DNA from: SKLM01 sp050049955
GTDB lineage: Bacteria > Chloroflexota > Anaerolineae > B4-G1
Assembly (NCBI GenBank): GCA_050049955.1
Contig: JASFVG010000059.1
Coordinates: forward strand, 1 to 15,237
Direction: 5' to 3'
Length of the DNA: 15,237 bases
The notes beneath the pieces are model-generated. The model was not told the origin of the DNA. It worked only from the letters and a program-made list of their open reading frames with translations, and did not search any database. A program made the position numbers and the translations under genes. Each line of letters starts with the position of its first letter. The stretch's first letter is position 1. Positions 6,901-14,312 of this stretch are shown in pieces.

Positions 6901-7143
6901 ATGGCGCGAGGTATGGTTGAGATTAAGGAGGATCGCTGCAAAGGATGCGGCCTCTGTGTGAACGTCTGCCCGGCGGAGATTCTCCAGTTGGCACAGGATC
7001 GGTTCAACCTAAAGGGCCATCACCCTGTTGAGGTGAGCGATCCAGAGAAGTGCACCGGCTGCGCGATGTGCGCGACCATCTGCCCAGACGTGGTCTTCAC
7101 CGTGTACCAATTGAAACGTCAGCGGTCGCGCGCAGCTGCATAG
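6901..7143 (+). CDS. 2-oxoacid:ferredoxin oxidoreductase, delta (ferredoxin-like) subunit
   Basis: An 80-residue 2x[4Fe-4S] protein. The two cluster motifs are plain: Cys 13, 16, 19 and 23 (CKGCGLCVNVCP) and Cys 51, 54, 57 and 61 (CTGCAMCATICP), both ending in the usual CP. It passes electrons from the thiamine-dependent active site in the beta subunit to soluble ferredoxin. Size and position match the small VorC/KorD-type subunit of archaeal and bacterial 2-oxoacid oxidoreductases. The ribosome binding site GGGGAGG lies 7 bases before the ATG. It is the first gene of the operon, followed by the alpha subunit after 10 bases. The upstream 215-base gap has no strong promoter that I can see. Confidence 0.92.
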   Translation: MARGMVEIKEDRCKGCGLCVNVCPAEILQLAQDRFNLKGHHPVEVSDPEKCTGCAMCATICPDVVFTVYQLKRQRSRAAA

Positions 7144-7153
7144 GAGATAGACA

Positions 7154-8245
7154 ATGGCAAAGGAACTCTTGGAGGGAAACGAGGCATTTGCTGAGGCAGC
7201 CGTCCGAGCGGGAGTGGAGGCCTACTACGGCTATCCGATCACGCCCCAAAGCGAGGCCCTGGAGCATCTGTCGAAACGCCTTCCGGAGCTTGGTCGGGCG
7301 TTCCTACAGGCGGAAAGTGAGATTGCCGCGATCAACATGGTCTACGGCGCAGCCTGCGCCGGTGCGAGGGTGATGACATCCTCGTCGAGCCCAGGAATCA
7401 GCTTGATGCAGGAGGGGCTTTCCTACATCGCCTGCTCAGAAGTGCCTGTCGTCCTGGTCAACGTGATGCGAGGTGGCCCGGGCCTGGGGAACATCCAACC
7501 GTCACAGGGAGACTACTTCCAGGCTGTGAGGATGGCAGGTCACGGGGACTTCCACATGATCGTCCTGGCCCCTGCTAACGTGCAAGAACTGATCGACACG
7601 GTTGTGCTGGCCTTCGACCTCGCGGAGCAATACCGTACGATCTCGATGGTGGTTGCCGACGGATCGATTGGTCAGATGATGGAGCCGGCAGAGCTACCGC
7701 CTATGCGTCCGGTTCGACCACCTGAACGCCGACCAGACTGGGCTCTGACCGGCGCTCGGGGACGTGACGCGAACACGATCACCTCGCTCTACTTGGGGGC
7801 CGACAACCTGGAGCGCGTAAACCTTCGCTTGCAGAGAAAACTGGAGATGATCTCCAAGAACGAGGTGCGCTGGAAGGAGTACGACACTGACGGCGCAGAT
7901 CTGTTGCTGGTCGCCTTCGGCACCGTGGGACGCATCTGCCAGACCGTTGTTCGGGACGCTCGGGAGCAGGGAATCAAGGTAGGTCTGTTGAGACCCATTA
8001 CCCTGTGGCCTTTTCCGACTAGACGCATCGCCGAGCTAGCTGAGCAAGTGCAAGGCATCCTGACAGTTGAGATGAATGCCGGTCAGATGGTTGAGGACGT
8101 ACGCCTGGCAGTTGAAGGTCGCTGCAGGGTGGCCTTCTACGGTAGAATGGGCGGTGTGATCCCCCTGACGGACGAAATACTCCCAGAGCTTGAGACGCTG
8201 GCCGCCGAGGTCAGCGGCGCAGAGGAGGCCTGCAATGGCGACTGA
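7154..8245 (+). CDS. vorB: 2-oxoacid:ferredoxin oxidoreductase, alpha subunit (VorB/KorA type)
   Basis: A 363-residue alpha subunit carrying the pyrimidine-binding and transketolase-C-like domains. The opening LLEGNEAFAEAAVRAG, YGYPITPQSE and QAESEIAAINMVYGAA, followed by TSSSSPGISLMQEG and VMRGGPGLGNIQPSQGDY, are the conserved family blocks. The C-terminal part has DLLLVAFGTVGRI and GLLRPITLWPFP, the domain that contacts the neighbouring subunit. With the beta subunit it binds thiamine pyrophosphate and decarboxylates a 2-oxoacid to acyl-CoA and CO2, reducing ferredoxin; the reaction can run in reverse. Sequence style is that of 3-methyl-2-oxobutanoate (2-ketoisovalerate) oxidoreductase VorB, but close relatives are also annotated as 2-oxoglutarate oxidoreductase KorA, so the substrate is not settled. 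Shine-Dalgarno AGGAG at 7142-7146. Its stop overlaps the beta start by 11 bases. Confidence 0.93.
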   Translation: MAKELLEGNEAFAEAAVRAGVEAYYGYPITPQSEALEHLSKRLPELGRAFLQAESEIAAINMVYGAACAGARVMTSSSSPGISLMQEGLSYIACSEVPVVLVNVMRGGPGLGNIQPSQGDYFQAVRMAGHGDFHMIVLAPANVQELIDTVVLAFDLAEQYRTISMVVADGSIGQMMEPAELPPMRPVRPPERRPDWALTGARGRDANTITSLYLGADNLERVNLRLQRKLEMISKNEVRWKEYDTDGADLLLVAFGTVGRICQTVVRDAREQGIKVGLLRPITLWPFPTRRIAELAEQVQGILTVEMNAGQMVEDVRLAVEGRCRVAFYGRMGGVIPLTDEILPELETLAAEVSGAEEACNGD

Positions 8246-9023
8246 GAACATACCTGTGAACAGGAAGCTCGTCTACAGCTATCCGGCGAGCCTGACAGAG
8301 GCTGACACCCACTACTGTCCAGGCTGCACTCATGGGATTATCCACCGTCTCGTGGCGGAGGTGCTGGACGAACTTGGTGTCCAAGATAGGACCATCGGTA
8401 TCGCTCCTGTAGGGTGCTCGGTCCTGGCGTACAACTACATCGACGTAGATTTCGCCGAGGCAGCCCACGGGCGGGCGCCGGCAATGGCCACAGGCCTGAA
8501 GCGGGTCAGCCCCGATAAGCTGGTCTTCACTTACCAGGGGGATGGCGACCTGGCAGCGATAGGCACAGGAGAGATCGTTCATGCCGCCAATCGAGGCGAG
8601 CTGTTCACGACCTTCTTCGTTAACAACGCCATCTATGGCATGACAGGCGGACAGATGGCACCAACGACGCTGCCGGGCCAGGTGACAACCTCGTCGCCAA
8701 CTGGGCGTGACGTCGAGGAGGCCGGTTTTCCCATCCGGATGGCCGAGCTGCTGGGAGGCCTACCAGGGGCCGCCTACGTCACCAGGCAATCGGTCCTGGA
8801 CGTCCGTGGGATTCGCCGCGCTAAGCAGGCGATCAAGACCGCTTTCCGCACGCAGCTGGACGGCCTGGGCTTCTCTATGGTCGAGGTTGTCTCCACCTGC
8901 CCCACCAACTGGGGTATGGCACCCCAGGAAGCGTTGGATTGGGCAAAGGAGCACTTGTTGGCCTATTTCCCCGTGGGCGACACAAAGGTAAGCGAAGCTG
9001 TACGTGTATTGATGAAGGGCTAG
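8235..9023 (+). CDS. 2-oxoacid:ferredoxin oxidoreductase, beta (TPP-binding) subunit
   Basis: A 262-residue subunit starting at ATG 8235, backed by AGGAGG six bases upstream; the frame extends further upstream inside the alpha gene but that is antigenically alpha-coding sequence in another frame. HYCPGC (Cys 28 and 31), Cys 61 in APVGCS and a further Cys in VVSTCPTNWG are positioned as ligands of the [4Fe-4S] cluster near the cofactor. The thiamine pyrophosphate motif is GDGD (102-105) with the trailing NN at 130-131. It holds the catalytic cofactor and the first electron acceptor. The 11-base overlap with alpha implies translational coupling. In some methanogens the beta and gamma parts are fused in one polypeptide (VorA); here they are separate genes in the same order. 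Confidence 0.93.
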   Translation: MATENIPVNRKLVYSYPASLTEADTHYCPGCTHGIIHRLVAEVLDELGVQDRTIGIAPVGCSVLAYNYIDVDFAEAAHGRAPAMATGLKRVSPDKLVFTYQGDGDLAAIGTGEIVHAANRGELFTTFFVNNAIYGMTGGQMAPTTLPGQVTTSSPTGRDVEEAGFPIRMAELLGGLPGAAYVTRQSVLDVRGIRRAKQAIKTAFRTQLDGLGFSMVEVVSTCPTNWGMAPQEALDWAKEHLLAYFPVGDTKVSEAVRVLMKG

Positions 9024-9032
9024 GAGACATCC

Positions 9033-9578
9033 ATGCAAGAAGAGGTCATTGTTTCTGGCTTCGGCGGGCAGGGTTCGCTGTTCGCTGGACAGCTGCTGGC
9101 CTACGCCGCGATGGATCAGGGCCTCCAAGTGACCTGGATTCCCTCCTACGGGCCTGAGATGCGCGGGGGAAAGGCGCGCTGCACCATCGTCGTTTCCGAC
9201 CGAGAGATAGGGGCACCACTCGTGCGGCGTCCCAGCGCCGCCATTGTGCTTAACATCCCATCAATGCGCGCCTTCGAGCCGTTGGTGAAAGCCGATGGCG
9301 TTCTCATCGTCAATAGCTCGATGGTTCCAGACACCAGTGGGCGCGCGAACATCAGGGTCGTCTACGTCCCGGCCAGTGACATGGCAACCGACCTGGGGAA
9401 CGTGCGCATGGCTAACGTGATCTGTCTGGGCGCCCTGATAGGGTCCAAACGGGTTGTTTCGCTGGATGCCATCGAGCAGGCGCTGGATCGCCACCTGCCG
9501 GAACGACATCGCCACCTGCTGGCACTGAACAAAGAAGCGCTGCGCACCGGTGCAGCACTGGCCCGGGAGCAGGGCTAG
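9033..9578 (+). CDS. 2-oxoacid:ferredoxin oxidoreductase, gamma subunit
   Basis: A 181-residue single-domain protein of the pyruvate/ketoisovalerate oxidoreductase gamma family. The start GFGGQGSLFAGQLLAYAA is the family's glycine-rich first strand-helix unit, followed by IPSYGPEMRGGKARCTIVVSD and a C-terminal MANVICLGAL block. The gamma subunit carries no metal cluster; it packs against alpha and helps form the CoA site. Shine-Dalgarno AGGAG follows directly on the beta stop, with 9 bases between the genes. It is the last gene of the operon; with delta, alpha and beta it completes a four-subunit enzyme, so nothing essential is missing. Confidence 0.92.
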   Translation: MQEEVIVSGFGGQGSLFAGQLLAYAAMDQGLQVTWIPSYGPEMRGGKARCTIVVSDREIGAPLVRRPSAAIVLNIPSMRAFEPLVKADGVLIVNSSMVPDTSGRANIRVVYVPASDMATDLGNVRMANVICLGALIGSKRVVSLDAIEQALDRHLPERHRHLLALNKEALRTGAALAREQG

Positions 9579-9839
9579 AGGCCGGTGGTGAGTCGTTCAA
9601 GGGCTAGCGAGCGTCCCACGAGGTCAAGGCCGCGGCAACGCAACACCGTGGGTGCCGGTGCCCGGGTGGTCTGAGAGCGCGCAATCCGGAGAGGCTTCCC
9701 TCAGGCTGGACCTTTCTCGCGCGACACGACTGAAAGTGGAGCTTGAGTTCGCTCCACGTTCTGGCATGTTGTCGGCGTGGGTGATCGCGGGTTGGAGGCG
9801 AGCAGACCGAGCATCACCCGCTGCACCCTCATTCGCCAC
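9579..9839. other. Intergenic stretch with two inverted repeats, no gene seen
   Basis: The gap between the oxidoreductase operon and fur holds no convincing ORF; an open frame running into fur from 9652 lies upstream of the fur promoter and has no ribosome binding site. Two inverted repeats are visible: GTGGAGC (9736-9742) with GCTCCAC (9751-9757), an 8-base loop, and GGGTGAT (9779-9785) with ATCACCC (9813-9819). Neither is followed by a T-tract. One of them may end the oxidoreductase transcript. Confidence 0.4.
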
Positions 9840-9867
9840 TTGTCAAACCTCTCAACACGTGTATAAT
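9840..9867 (+). promoter_or_regulatory. sigma70-type promoter of fur
   Basis: TTGTCA (9840-9845), a 16-base spacer and a perfect TATAAT (9862-9867). Transcription is expected to start near 9874, 36 bases before the ATG at 9910. A palindromic operator lies just downstream of the start site. Confidence 0.82.
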
Positions 9868-9875
9868 CCGCTAAG

Positions 9876-9892
9876 TTGCGAATTAGTCGCAA
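9876..9892. promoter_or_regulatory. Probable Fur-family operator (autoregulatory)
   Basis: TTGCGAATTAGTCGCAA reads as an 8-1-8 palindrome with 7 of 8 positions matching, the spacing used by Fur, Zur and PerR dimers, although the core differs from the classic E. coli Fur box. It starts about two bases after the predicted transcription start of the Fur-family gene, so a bound repressor would block its own promoter. Confidence 0.65.
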
Positions 9893-9909
9893 TAAGGCTG
9901 TGCACAGCT

Positions 9910-10368
9910 ATGGATGCTAATGACAGGGGCGAGACAACCCCCAGTCTGCGAGAGGCCTTCCGGAAGACCGGAAGACGCCTTACCTCGCAGCGGCGCCTAA
10001 TCCTGGACATCCTCGCCGAAAGCGACGAGCACCTGGAAGCGGACGCCGTGCACGAGCGAGCCAAAAAGCGTGCCCCGGGGCTGAGCCTGGCGACCGTCTA
10101 CCGTACCTTGGCTGTGCTCAGAGAGATGGATCTCGTTGAGGAGCATCGGCTCGGTGAAGGCCACAGCCACTACGAGGCGGTCAGGGACGAGCCACACTAC
10201 CACTTCACCTGTCAGGAGTGTGGAAGGGTGATCGAGTTCGACACCCCCTTGGTTGGAGAGATCAAGCGCGAGCTGTGCAAGCAGCTGGGCTTTCGCGTCA
10301 CGGGAACCCACCTTCACTTGACCGGCTACTGCAAGGGTTGTTGCCGCCAGGAGATATCGAAGGGGTAG
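9910..10368 (+). CDS. fur: Fur-family metal-dependent transcriptional repressor
   Basis: A 152-residue Fur-family protein. The start ATG 9910 follows the promoter and operator, with AAGG 12 bases upstream; the longer open frame begins before the promoter. The winged-helix part contains RRLTSQRRLIL and the recognition helix LSLATVYRTLAVL (residues 58-70). The dimerisation and metal half has HSHYE (85-89), HYHFTCQECG with Cys 101 and 104, THLHLTGYC and CKGC with Cys 141 and 144. The two CxxC pairs form the structural zinc site, and the His/Glu set forms the sensing site. The product binds DNA as a dimer when loaded with metal. The downstream feo genes argue for an iron sensor, but Zur, PerR or Mur cannot be excluded by sequence alone. 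Probably autoregulated through the palindrome at 9876-9892, and possibly cotranscribed with feoA 104 bases downstream. Confidence 0.9.
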   Translation: MDANDRGETTPSLREAFRKTGRRLTSQRRLILDILAESDEHLEADAVHERAKKRAPGLSLATVYRTLAVLREMDLVEEHRLGEGHSHYEAVRDEPHYHFTCQECGRVIEFDTPLVGEIKRELCKQLGFRVTGTHLHLTGYCKGCCRQEISKG

Positions 10369-10472
10369 CAGGAAAATGGCCCTTGCTATGAACTGTCGCT
10401 TCCAAAGGGGCGATCGCATCCCCGAGCGCTCAGCTTAAGGGGTATTGACCTGGATAGGAGGAATATACGGTA

Positions 10473-10760
10473 ATGCACAGGAAGTCCGACAAGCATTGGG
10501 CCTCGTCATCGCACGGACCAGAAGACCAGGTTGTTTCCTTGAGCATCCTGCATACAGGGGAGCACGGAGAAGTTGTCAGGTTGGCCGGCGGGCACAGCGT
10601 GCTGAGCCGGATGACGGCTTTGGGCTTCACGCCTGGCGCCGATGTGACTGTCATACAGAACTTCGGAAGGGGACCACTCATAACGATGGTGCGTGACGCT
10701 CGGGTCGCCCTGGGGCGTGGTGAAGCCAGGCGCGTCTACGTTCGCAGGAGATCGCTGTGA
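10473..10760 (+). CDS. feoA: FeoA ferrous iron transport protein
   Basis: A 95-residue FeoA-domain protein. The first 22 residues are a polar extension; the SH3-like core follows with LSILHTGEHGEVVRLAGG, the LSRMTALGFTPGADVTVIQN strand-turn segment (the family's L-x-x-(L/M)-G-(F/I)-x-P-G pattern) and the closing ARVALGRGEARRVYVR. FeoA is a small cytoplasmic partner of FeoB that is thought to modulate its GTPase or transport activity. The start ATG has AGGAGG 11 bases upstream. The last four bases overlap the GTG start of feoB (GTGA), so the two are translationally coupled. Confidence 0.92.
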   Translation: MHRKSDKHWASSSHGPEDQVVSLSILHTGEHGEVVRLAGGHSVLSRMTALGFTPGADVTVIQNFGRGPLITMVRDARVALGRGEARRVYVRRRSL

Positions 10761-12802
10761 ACCATCGGAGCCCGACCGTCACCAAGGTCGGCGTCGATGA
10801 GGGGGCTGTTTCCGAGGAACGAACGGTACTGGTAGCCCTTGCCGGTCAGCCGAATGTGGGGAAGTCGACGCTCTTCAACCTACTCACAGGCCTTGATCAG
10901 CACGTGGGGAATTGGCCGGGTAAGACGGTGGAGCGGAAAGAAGGCACGCTCAGCCACAATGGAACCTCGTATCGGCTGGTGGATTTGCCCGGCACGTACA
11001 GCCTGACGGCTAACTCCGCCGAGGAACTCATCACTCGTGAGTTCATCATCAAGGACCGTCCTGACGTGGTCGTGGCCCTGGTCGACGCCGCAATCCTCGA
11101 GCGCAGTCTCTACTTGGTGGCAGAACTCATCCCACTGCCAGCACCTGTTATCGTGGCGCTAAACATGATGGATGTGGCTCAACAGGAAGGCGTGCACATT
11201 GAGCCGCAAGTGCTGCAAGCCGCGCTAGGGGCACCGGTTGTACCGATGATCGCCACACGGAACGAAGGCGTCAGGCAACTCCTGGACACAATCGACGCGG
11301 TGGTACGCGGCAGATACGACTACAACCCAACCCTGCCACGCATCCGCGAGGACCATCAGGATGTCCTGGACACCGTAGAGAGTCTGATCGAGGGTGCTGT
11401 ACCTGATCCCTATCCTCAAGATTGGGTGGCCCAGAAGCTCCTTGAGGGTGACACGAAGATAGGCGAGATGATGGAAAGCCACCTTCCGGGGGACCGGCAC
11501 ACGGCGCTGCAGACGCTCCTTATGGAGCATGACGATGCTCTCGTCGCCATTGCCAGCGGTCGCTACGAGTGGATTGGGCGGATGATTCGCGCCGCTCTGA
11601 GACGGCCCACGACCGGCCTGATCACGCGGACGGAGCGGCTGGATCGCTGGGCCACACATCCGTTCTGGGGGCTGGTGGTCCTGGCAGCGATTCTCGGCCT
11701 AGTCTTCTGGCTCACTTATGCCGTGGGAAGCCCTCTTCAGGAGTTGCTGGATACCTACGTGGTGGGCACTGCAGCGGAAGCAACCCGGGCGGCGCTGACT
11801 GGTACACCGGTCTGGTTGGCTGATCTCGTGGCAGATGGGGTCATTGGCGGCGCCGGAGCGATGCTCACTTTCCTGCCTATCCTGGTCATCTTCTTTGCCG
11901 TCATGGGGACGCTCGAGGACGTCGGCTATCTGGCGCGGGTGGCCTATGTGATGGACCGGTTCATGCATCTTATGGGGCTCCACGGCAAGTCGTTCTTGCC
12001 CTTGTTTCTCGGTTTCGGCTGCAATGTACCGGCAGTACTCGGCGCCCGAGTTATCGAATCGGAGCGGGCCCGCCTGCTGACGATTCTGCTCGCCCCGTTG
12101 GTCCCCTGTACCGCCCGCATGTCCGTTATCGCCTTTCTGGCACCCGCCTTCTTCGGATCCTCCGCTACACTGGTGTCTTGGGCGATGATCCTGCTGGCGC
12201 TAGCGATTCTGGCTGTCTCAGGGGTGCTCATCAACAAGATTGTCTTCCACGGAGAGCGTGCGGCTTTCATCATGGAGCTGCCTCTCTATCACCTTCCGAA
12301 TTGGCGCTCTGTTGGCCTGCAGGTGTGGCACCGGAGCATCTCCTTCGTCCGCAAGGCCGGGACGCTAATTCTGGGGGTTTCCGTGATCGTGTGGGCCCTG
12401 TCGACCCTGCCCGCCGGTGAGGTCGAGACCAGTTTCCTAGCCCGGATCGGACGGCTATTCCAGCCCCTGGGTCTGCTCATGGGATTCGACTGGCGATTGA
12501 CTGTGGCGCTGCTGACCGGCTTCATCGCCAAGGAGAACTCGATCGCCACCTTGGGCGTTCTGTTCGGGACGAGCGAAGGAACAGGCCTGGCAAACATGCT
12601 GGCCACGACATTTCCTATCTCAACCGCGCTAGCCTTCCTCACAGTGCAGATGCTGTTCGTGCCGTGCGTGGCTACGGTTGCCGTCATCCGGCAGGAGACC
12701 GGGTCGTGGAAATGGACGCTCTTTGACCTAGGGTTCCTGCTTGTCGTCTCCCTGGGTGCGGGCACAGCCGTCTACTGGGCCGCTCGGCTGCTCGGGCTGT
12801 AG
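10757..12802 (+). CDS. feoB: FeoB ferrous iron transporter, GTPase and membrane domain
   Basis: A 681-residue FeoB starting with GTG 10757 (AGGAG six bases upstream). The N-terminal G domain shows G1 GQPNVGKST (30-38), G3 DLPG (76-79), G4 NMMD (136-139) and a plausible G5 near IATRNEG. A helical guanine-dissociation-inhibitor-like spacer follows, then the polytopic domain from about residue 300. The two Gate blocks are clear: GFGCNVPAVLGARVIESERA with LLAPLVPCTARMSV, and a second with TGFIAKENSIATLG and MLFVPCVATVAVIRQETGS, each with the conserved cysteine used for Fe(II) passage. The protein imports Fe(II) across the cytoplasmic membrane and is most useful under anoxic conditions. It is full length apart from a short C-terminal tail. 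Next gene 24 bases downstream. Confidence 0.95.
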   Translation: MNHRSPTVTKVGVDEGAVSEERTVLVALAGQPNVGKSTLFNLLTGLDQHVGNWPGKTVERKEGTLSHNGTSYRLVDLPGTYSLTANSAEELITREFIIKDRPDVVVALVDAAILERSLYLVAELIPLPAPVIVALNMMDVAQQEGVHIEPQVLQAALGAPVVPMIATRNEGVRQLLDTIDAVVRGRYDYNPTLPRIREDHQDVLDTVESLIEGAVPDPYPQDWVAQKLLEGDTKIGEMMESHLPGDRHTALQTLLMEHDDALVAIASGRYEWIGRMIRAALRRPTTGLITRTERLDRWATHPFWGLVVLAAILGLVFWLTYAVGSPLQELLDTYVVGTAAEATRAALTGTPVWLADLVADGVIGGAGAMLTFLPILVIFFAVMGTLEDVGYLARVAYVMDRFMHLMGLHGKSFLPLFLGFGCNVPAVLGARVIESERARLLTILLAPLVPCTARMSVIAFLAPAFFGSSATLVSWAMILLALAILAVSGVLINKIVFHGERAAFIMELPLYHLPNWRSVGLQVWHRSISFVRKAGTLILGVSVIVWALSTLPAGEVETSFLARIGRLFQPLGLLMGFDWRLTVALLTGFIAKENSIATLGVLFGTSEGTGLANMLATTFPISTALAFLTVQMLFVPCVATVAVIRQETGSWKWTLFDLGFLLVVSLGAGTAVYWAARLLGL

Positions 12803-12826
12803 CGACCCGTCCGACCAGAGGCCGAT

Positions 12827-14002
12827 ATGCGGAAACTGGAGTGGTTGCTGATCCTACTATTGGCAGGGCTGGTTCTCGCCGCGGTAGCGGTCATCGTCGG
12901 CGCTCCCCGTCTTGATCCCGTCCATCCCCCCTCTGAGAAGACGCTCGAAATCGGCGAGACTGAGACCATGCCTGGACGGGTGGTGGAAGTTCTGGAGGAG
13001 GGCACCCTCGACTTCGACGACGGGAGCAGCCATCCGTATCAGCGCTTGGTGGTACGCGTCGATCGGGGCACGTTGGCCGGTGACGAGATTGTCGTGGAGG
13101 AAGGGACCGCGAACATCATTGGCAGCGAGCGGCTGTTCCAACGTGGTGATCGCGTCTTCTTGGAGCGCGTGGTAGGACCGGAAGGCGATCGCTTCTACAT
13201 CTCCGACGTAATCCGCCTTGGCCCCTTGCTCGCCATCCTGTTCCTGTTCCTTGTCCTGGTTGTCGCCGTGGGCAGATGGAAGGGGTTGCGAGCTCTCGGC
13301 GGCTCCCTGTTCAGTCTAGCTGTCATCTTCGCCTTTATCTTGCCCGGCATCGTGGCAGGGCGTAATCCTGTGGGCATCAGCATCGCCGGCTCTGCCTTGA
13401 TGCTGTGTGTATCAACCTATCTCACCTACGGATGGAACCCCAAGGCCCATGCTGCGATAGCTGGCATGTGCCTCAGTTTGGCCCTGACCGGGTTGCTGGC
13501 CTGGCTGTTCGTGGACTGGACGCGGCTAAGCGGCATGGGAATGGAGGAGAGCGCCTTCCTGGTGATGGCATTCGGGTCCGATATCGATCTCCGCGGACTC
13601 GTGCTGGGCGGGATTATCATCGGTGCTCTGGGCGTGCTTGACGACATCTGCGTGGGACAGGCGTCGGCCGTCTTCGAACTGAAGGGGGCCAATCCTGAGC
13701 TGAGTTGGCTGAGCCTTTTCCGGAGCAGCCTCAACATCGGCACTGACCACATAGCAGCTATGGTCAACACCCTGCTCCTGGCTTACGTGGGCGGGGCAAT
13801 GCCCTTGATGCTGGCCTTCACCATCTATCAGGAATCGCTGTTTCGTAGAATCAACCGGGAGCCGATCGCTGAAGAAATCGTACGCACTCTGGCCGGCAGC
13901 GCTGGACTCGTTCTCGCCGTACCGATCACTGGGCTAATCGCCAGCCTGCTGGCCCGCTCCACAGGCAGAAGGGCGCCCAGGCGGGAGGGTCATGCTCGAT
14001 AG
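12827..14002 (+). CDS. YibE/F-family membrane protein within the feo operon
   Basis: A 391-residue polytopic protein. Residues 5-27 form a signal-anchor helix; about 30-125 is an extracytoplasmic region rich in acidic residues with beta-strand pattern (MPGRVVEVLEEGTLDFDDG, RLVVRVDRG); from about 128 there are roughly seven to eight hydrophobic helices. The YibE/F signature is visible as GGIIIGALGVLDDICVGQASAVFEL and NIGTDHIAAMVNTLLLAYVGGAMPL. The family's function is unsettled in the general literature; some members are annotated as membrane efflux or transport proteins. Here the gene lies between feoB and a FeoC-like gene, with 24 bases before it and an 11-base overlap after it, which strongly suggests cotranscription and a link to iron transport. 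The start ATG has only a weak ribosome binding site. The C-terminus is a short basic tail. Confidence 0.85.
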   Translation: MRKLEWLLILLLAGLVLAAVAVIVGAPRLDPVHPPSEKTLEIGETETMPGRVVEVLEEGTLDFDDGSSHPYQRLVVRVDRGTLAGDEIVVEEGTANIIGSERLFQRGDRVFLERVVGPEGDRFYISDVIRLGPLLAILFLFLVLVVAVGRWKGLRALGGSLFSLAVIFAFILPGIVAGRNPVGISIAGSALMLCVSTYLTYGWNPKAHAAIAGMCLSLALTGLLAWLFVDWTRLSGMGMEESAFLVMAFGSDIDLRGLVLGGIIIGALGVLDDICVGQASAVFELKGANPELSWLSLFRSSLNIGTDHIAAMVNTLLLAYVGGAMPLMLAFTIYQESLFRRINREPIAEEIVRTLAGSAGLVLAVPITGLIASLLARSTGRRAPRREGHAR

Positions 14003-14267
14003 ACTGCTAGAGCTACTACGAGAAGGCGGCACTCGCCCGATCCGCAGCATCGCAGAAGAGCTTGATACCACGCCAGAGCTTGTGCGCGCGATGCTGGAGG
14101 ATCTGGAAAGGATGGGCCACTTGCGCCGCCTACGTGCCGAATGCGAGGCCCGTTGCTCGACGTGCAGCGTATCGGCTGGGTGTGTGGCAAGGTACGCCTC
14201 CCACGACGATGGCATTGACCAGGGGATGATGGGCTGGGTACTTGCGGATACACGCAAGGCCCGATAG
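13992..14267 (+). CDS. feoC: FeoC-like winged-helix protein with four-cysteine motif
   Basis: A 91-residue protein whose ATG lies inside the end of the YibE/F gene (11-base overlap) with GGAGG at 13984-13988. Residues 1-48 form a small winged helix (LLELLREGGTRPIRSIAEELDTTPELVRAMLEDLERMGHLRRL), as in FeoC and related transcription-like regulators. This is followed by Cys 51, 55, 58 and 64 (C-x3-C-x2-C-x5-C), the position of the iron-sulfur or metal site in FeoC. FeoC is thought to act as an iron- or oxygen-responsive partner of FeoB that affects its stability or activity. The end of the protein (GWVLADTRKAR) is short and basic. It is the last gene of the run. A plain small HTH regulator is the alternative; the operon position and cysteine set favour FeoC. 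Confidence 0.85.
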   Translation: MLDRLLELLREGGTRPIRSIAEELDTTPELVRAMLEDLERMGHLRRLRAECEARCSTCSVSAGCVARYASHDDGIDQGMMGWVLADTRKAR

Positions 14268-14295
14268 CCAGCTGTAACCTCTGACCGACGCTTGC

Positions 14296-14312
14296 CTCCA
14301 GGTCCCCTGGAG
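14296..14312 (+). terminator. Hairpin after feoC, possible terminator
   Basis: CTCCAGG (14296-14302) and CCTGGAG (14306-14312) form a perfect 7-bp stem with a 3-base loop, 28 bases after the feoC stop. There is no T-tract, so it is a weak candidate for the end of the feo operon. Confidence 0.35.

Noticed and set aside
9652..9909. Upstream extension of the Fur protein by 86 codons
   Set aside because: It spans the fur promoter and operator, and Fur proteins normally start close to the chosen ATG.
10400..10425. GGGGCGATCGCATCCCC with the GCGATCGC palindrome between fur and feoA, as operator or terminator
   Set aside because: The stem is only 4 bp at its base, has no T-tract, and the 8-bp palindrome resembles neither the box at 9876 nor a known operator.
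10445..10474. TTGACC with AT-rich sequence before feoA, as a separate feo promoter
   Set aside because: With normal spacing the -10 box would fall on the feoA start codon, and the AT-rich part is mostly ribosome binding site and spacer. Read-through from fur is simpler.
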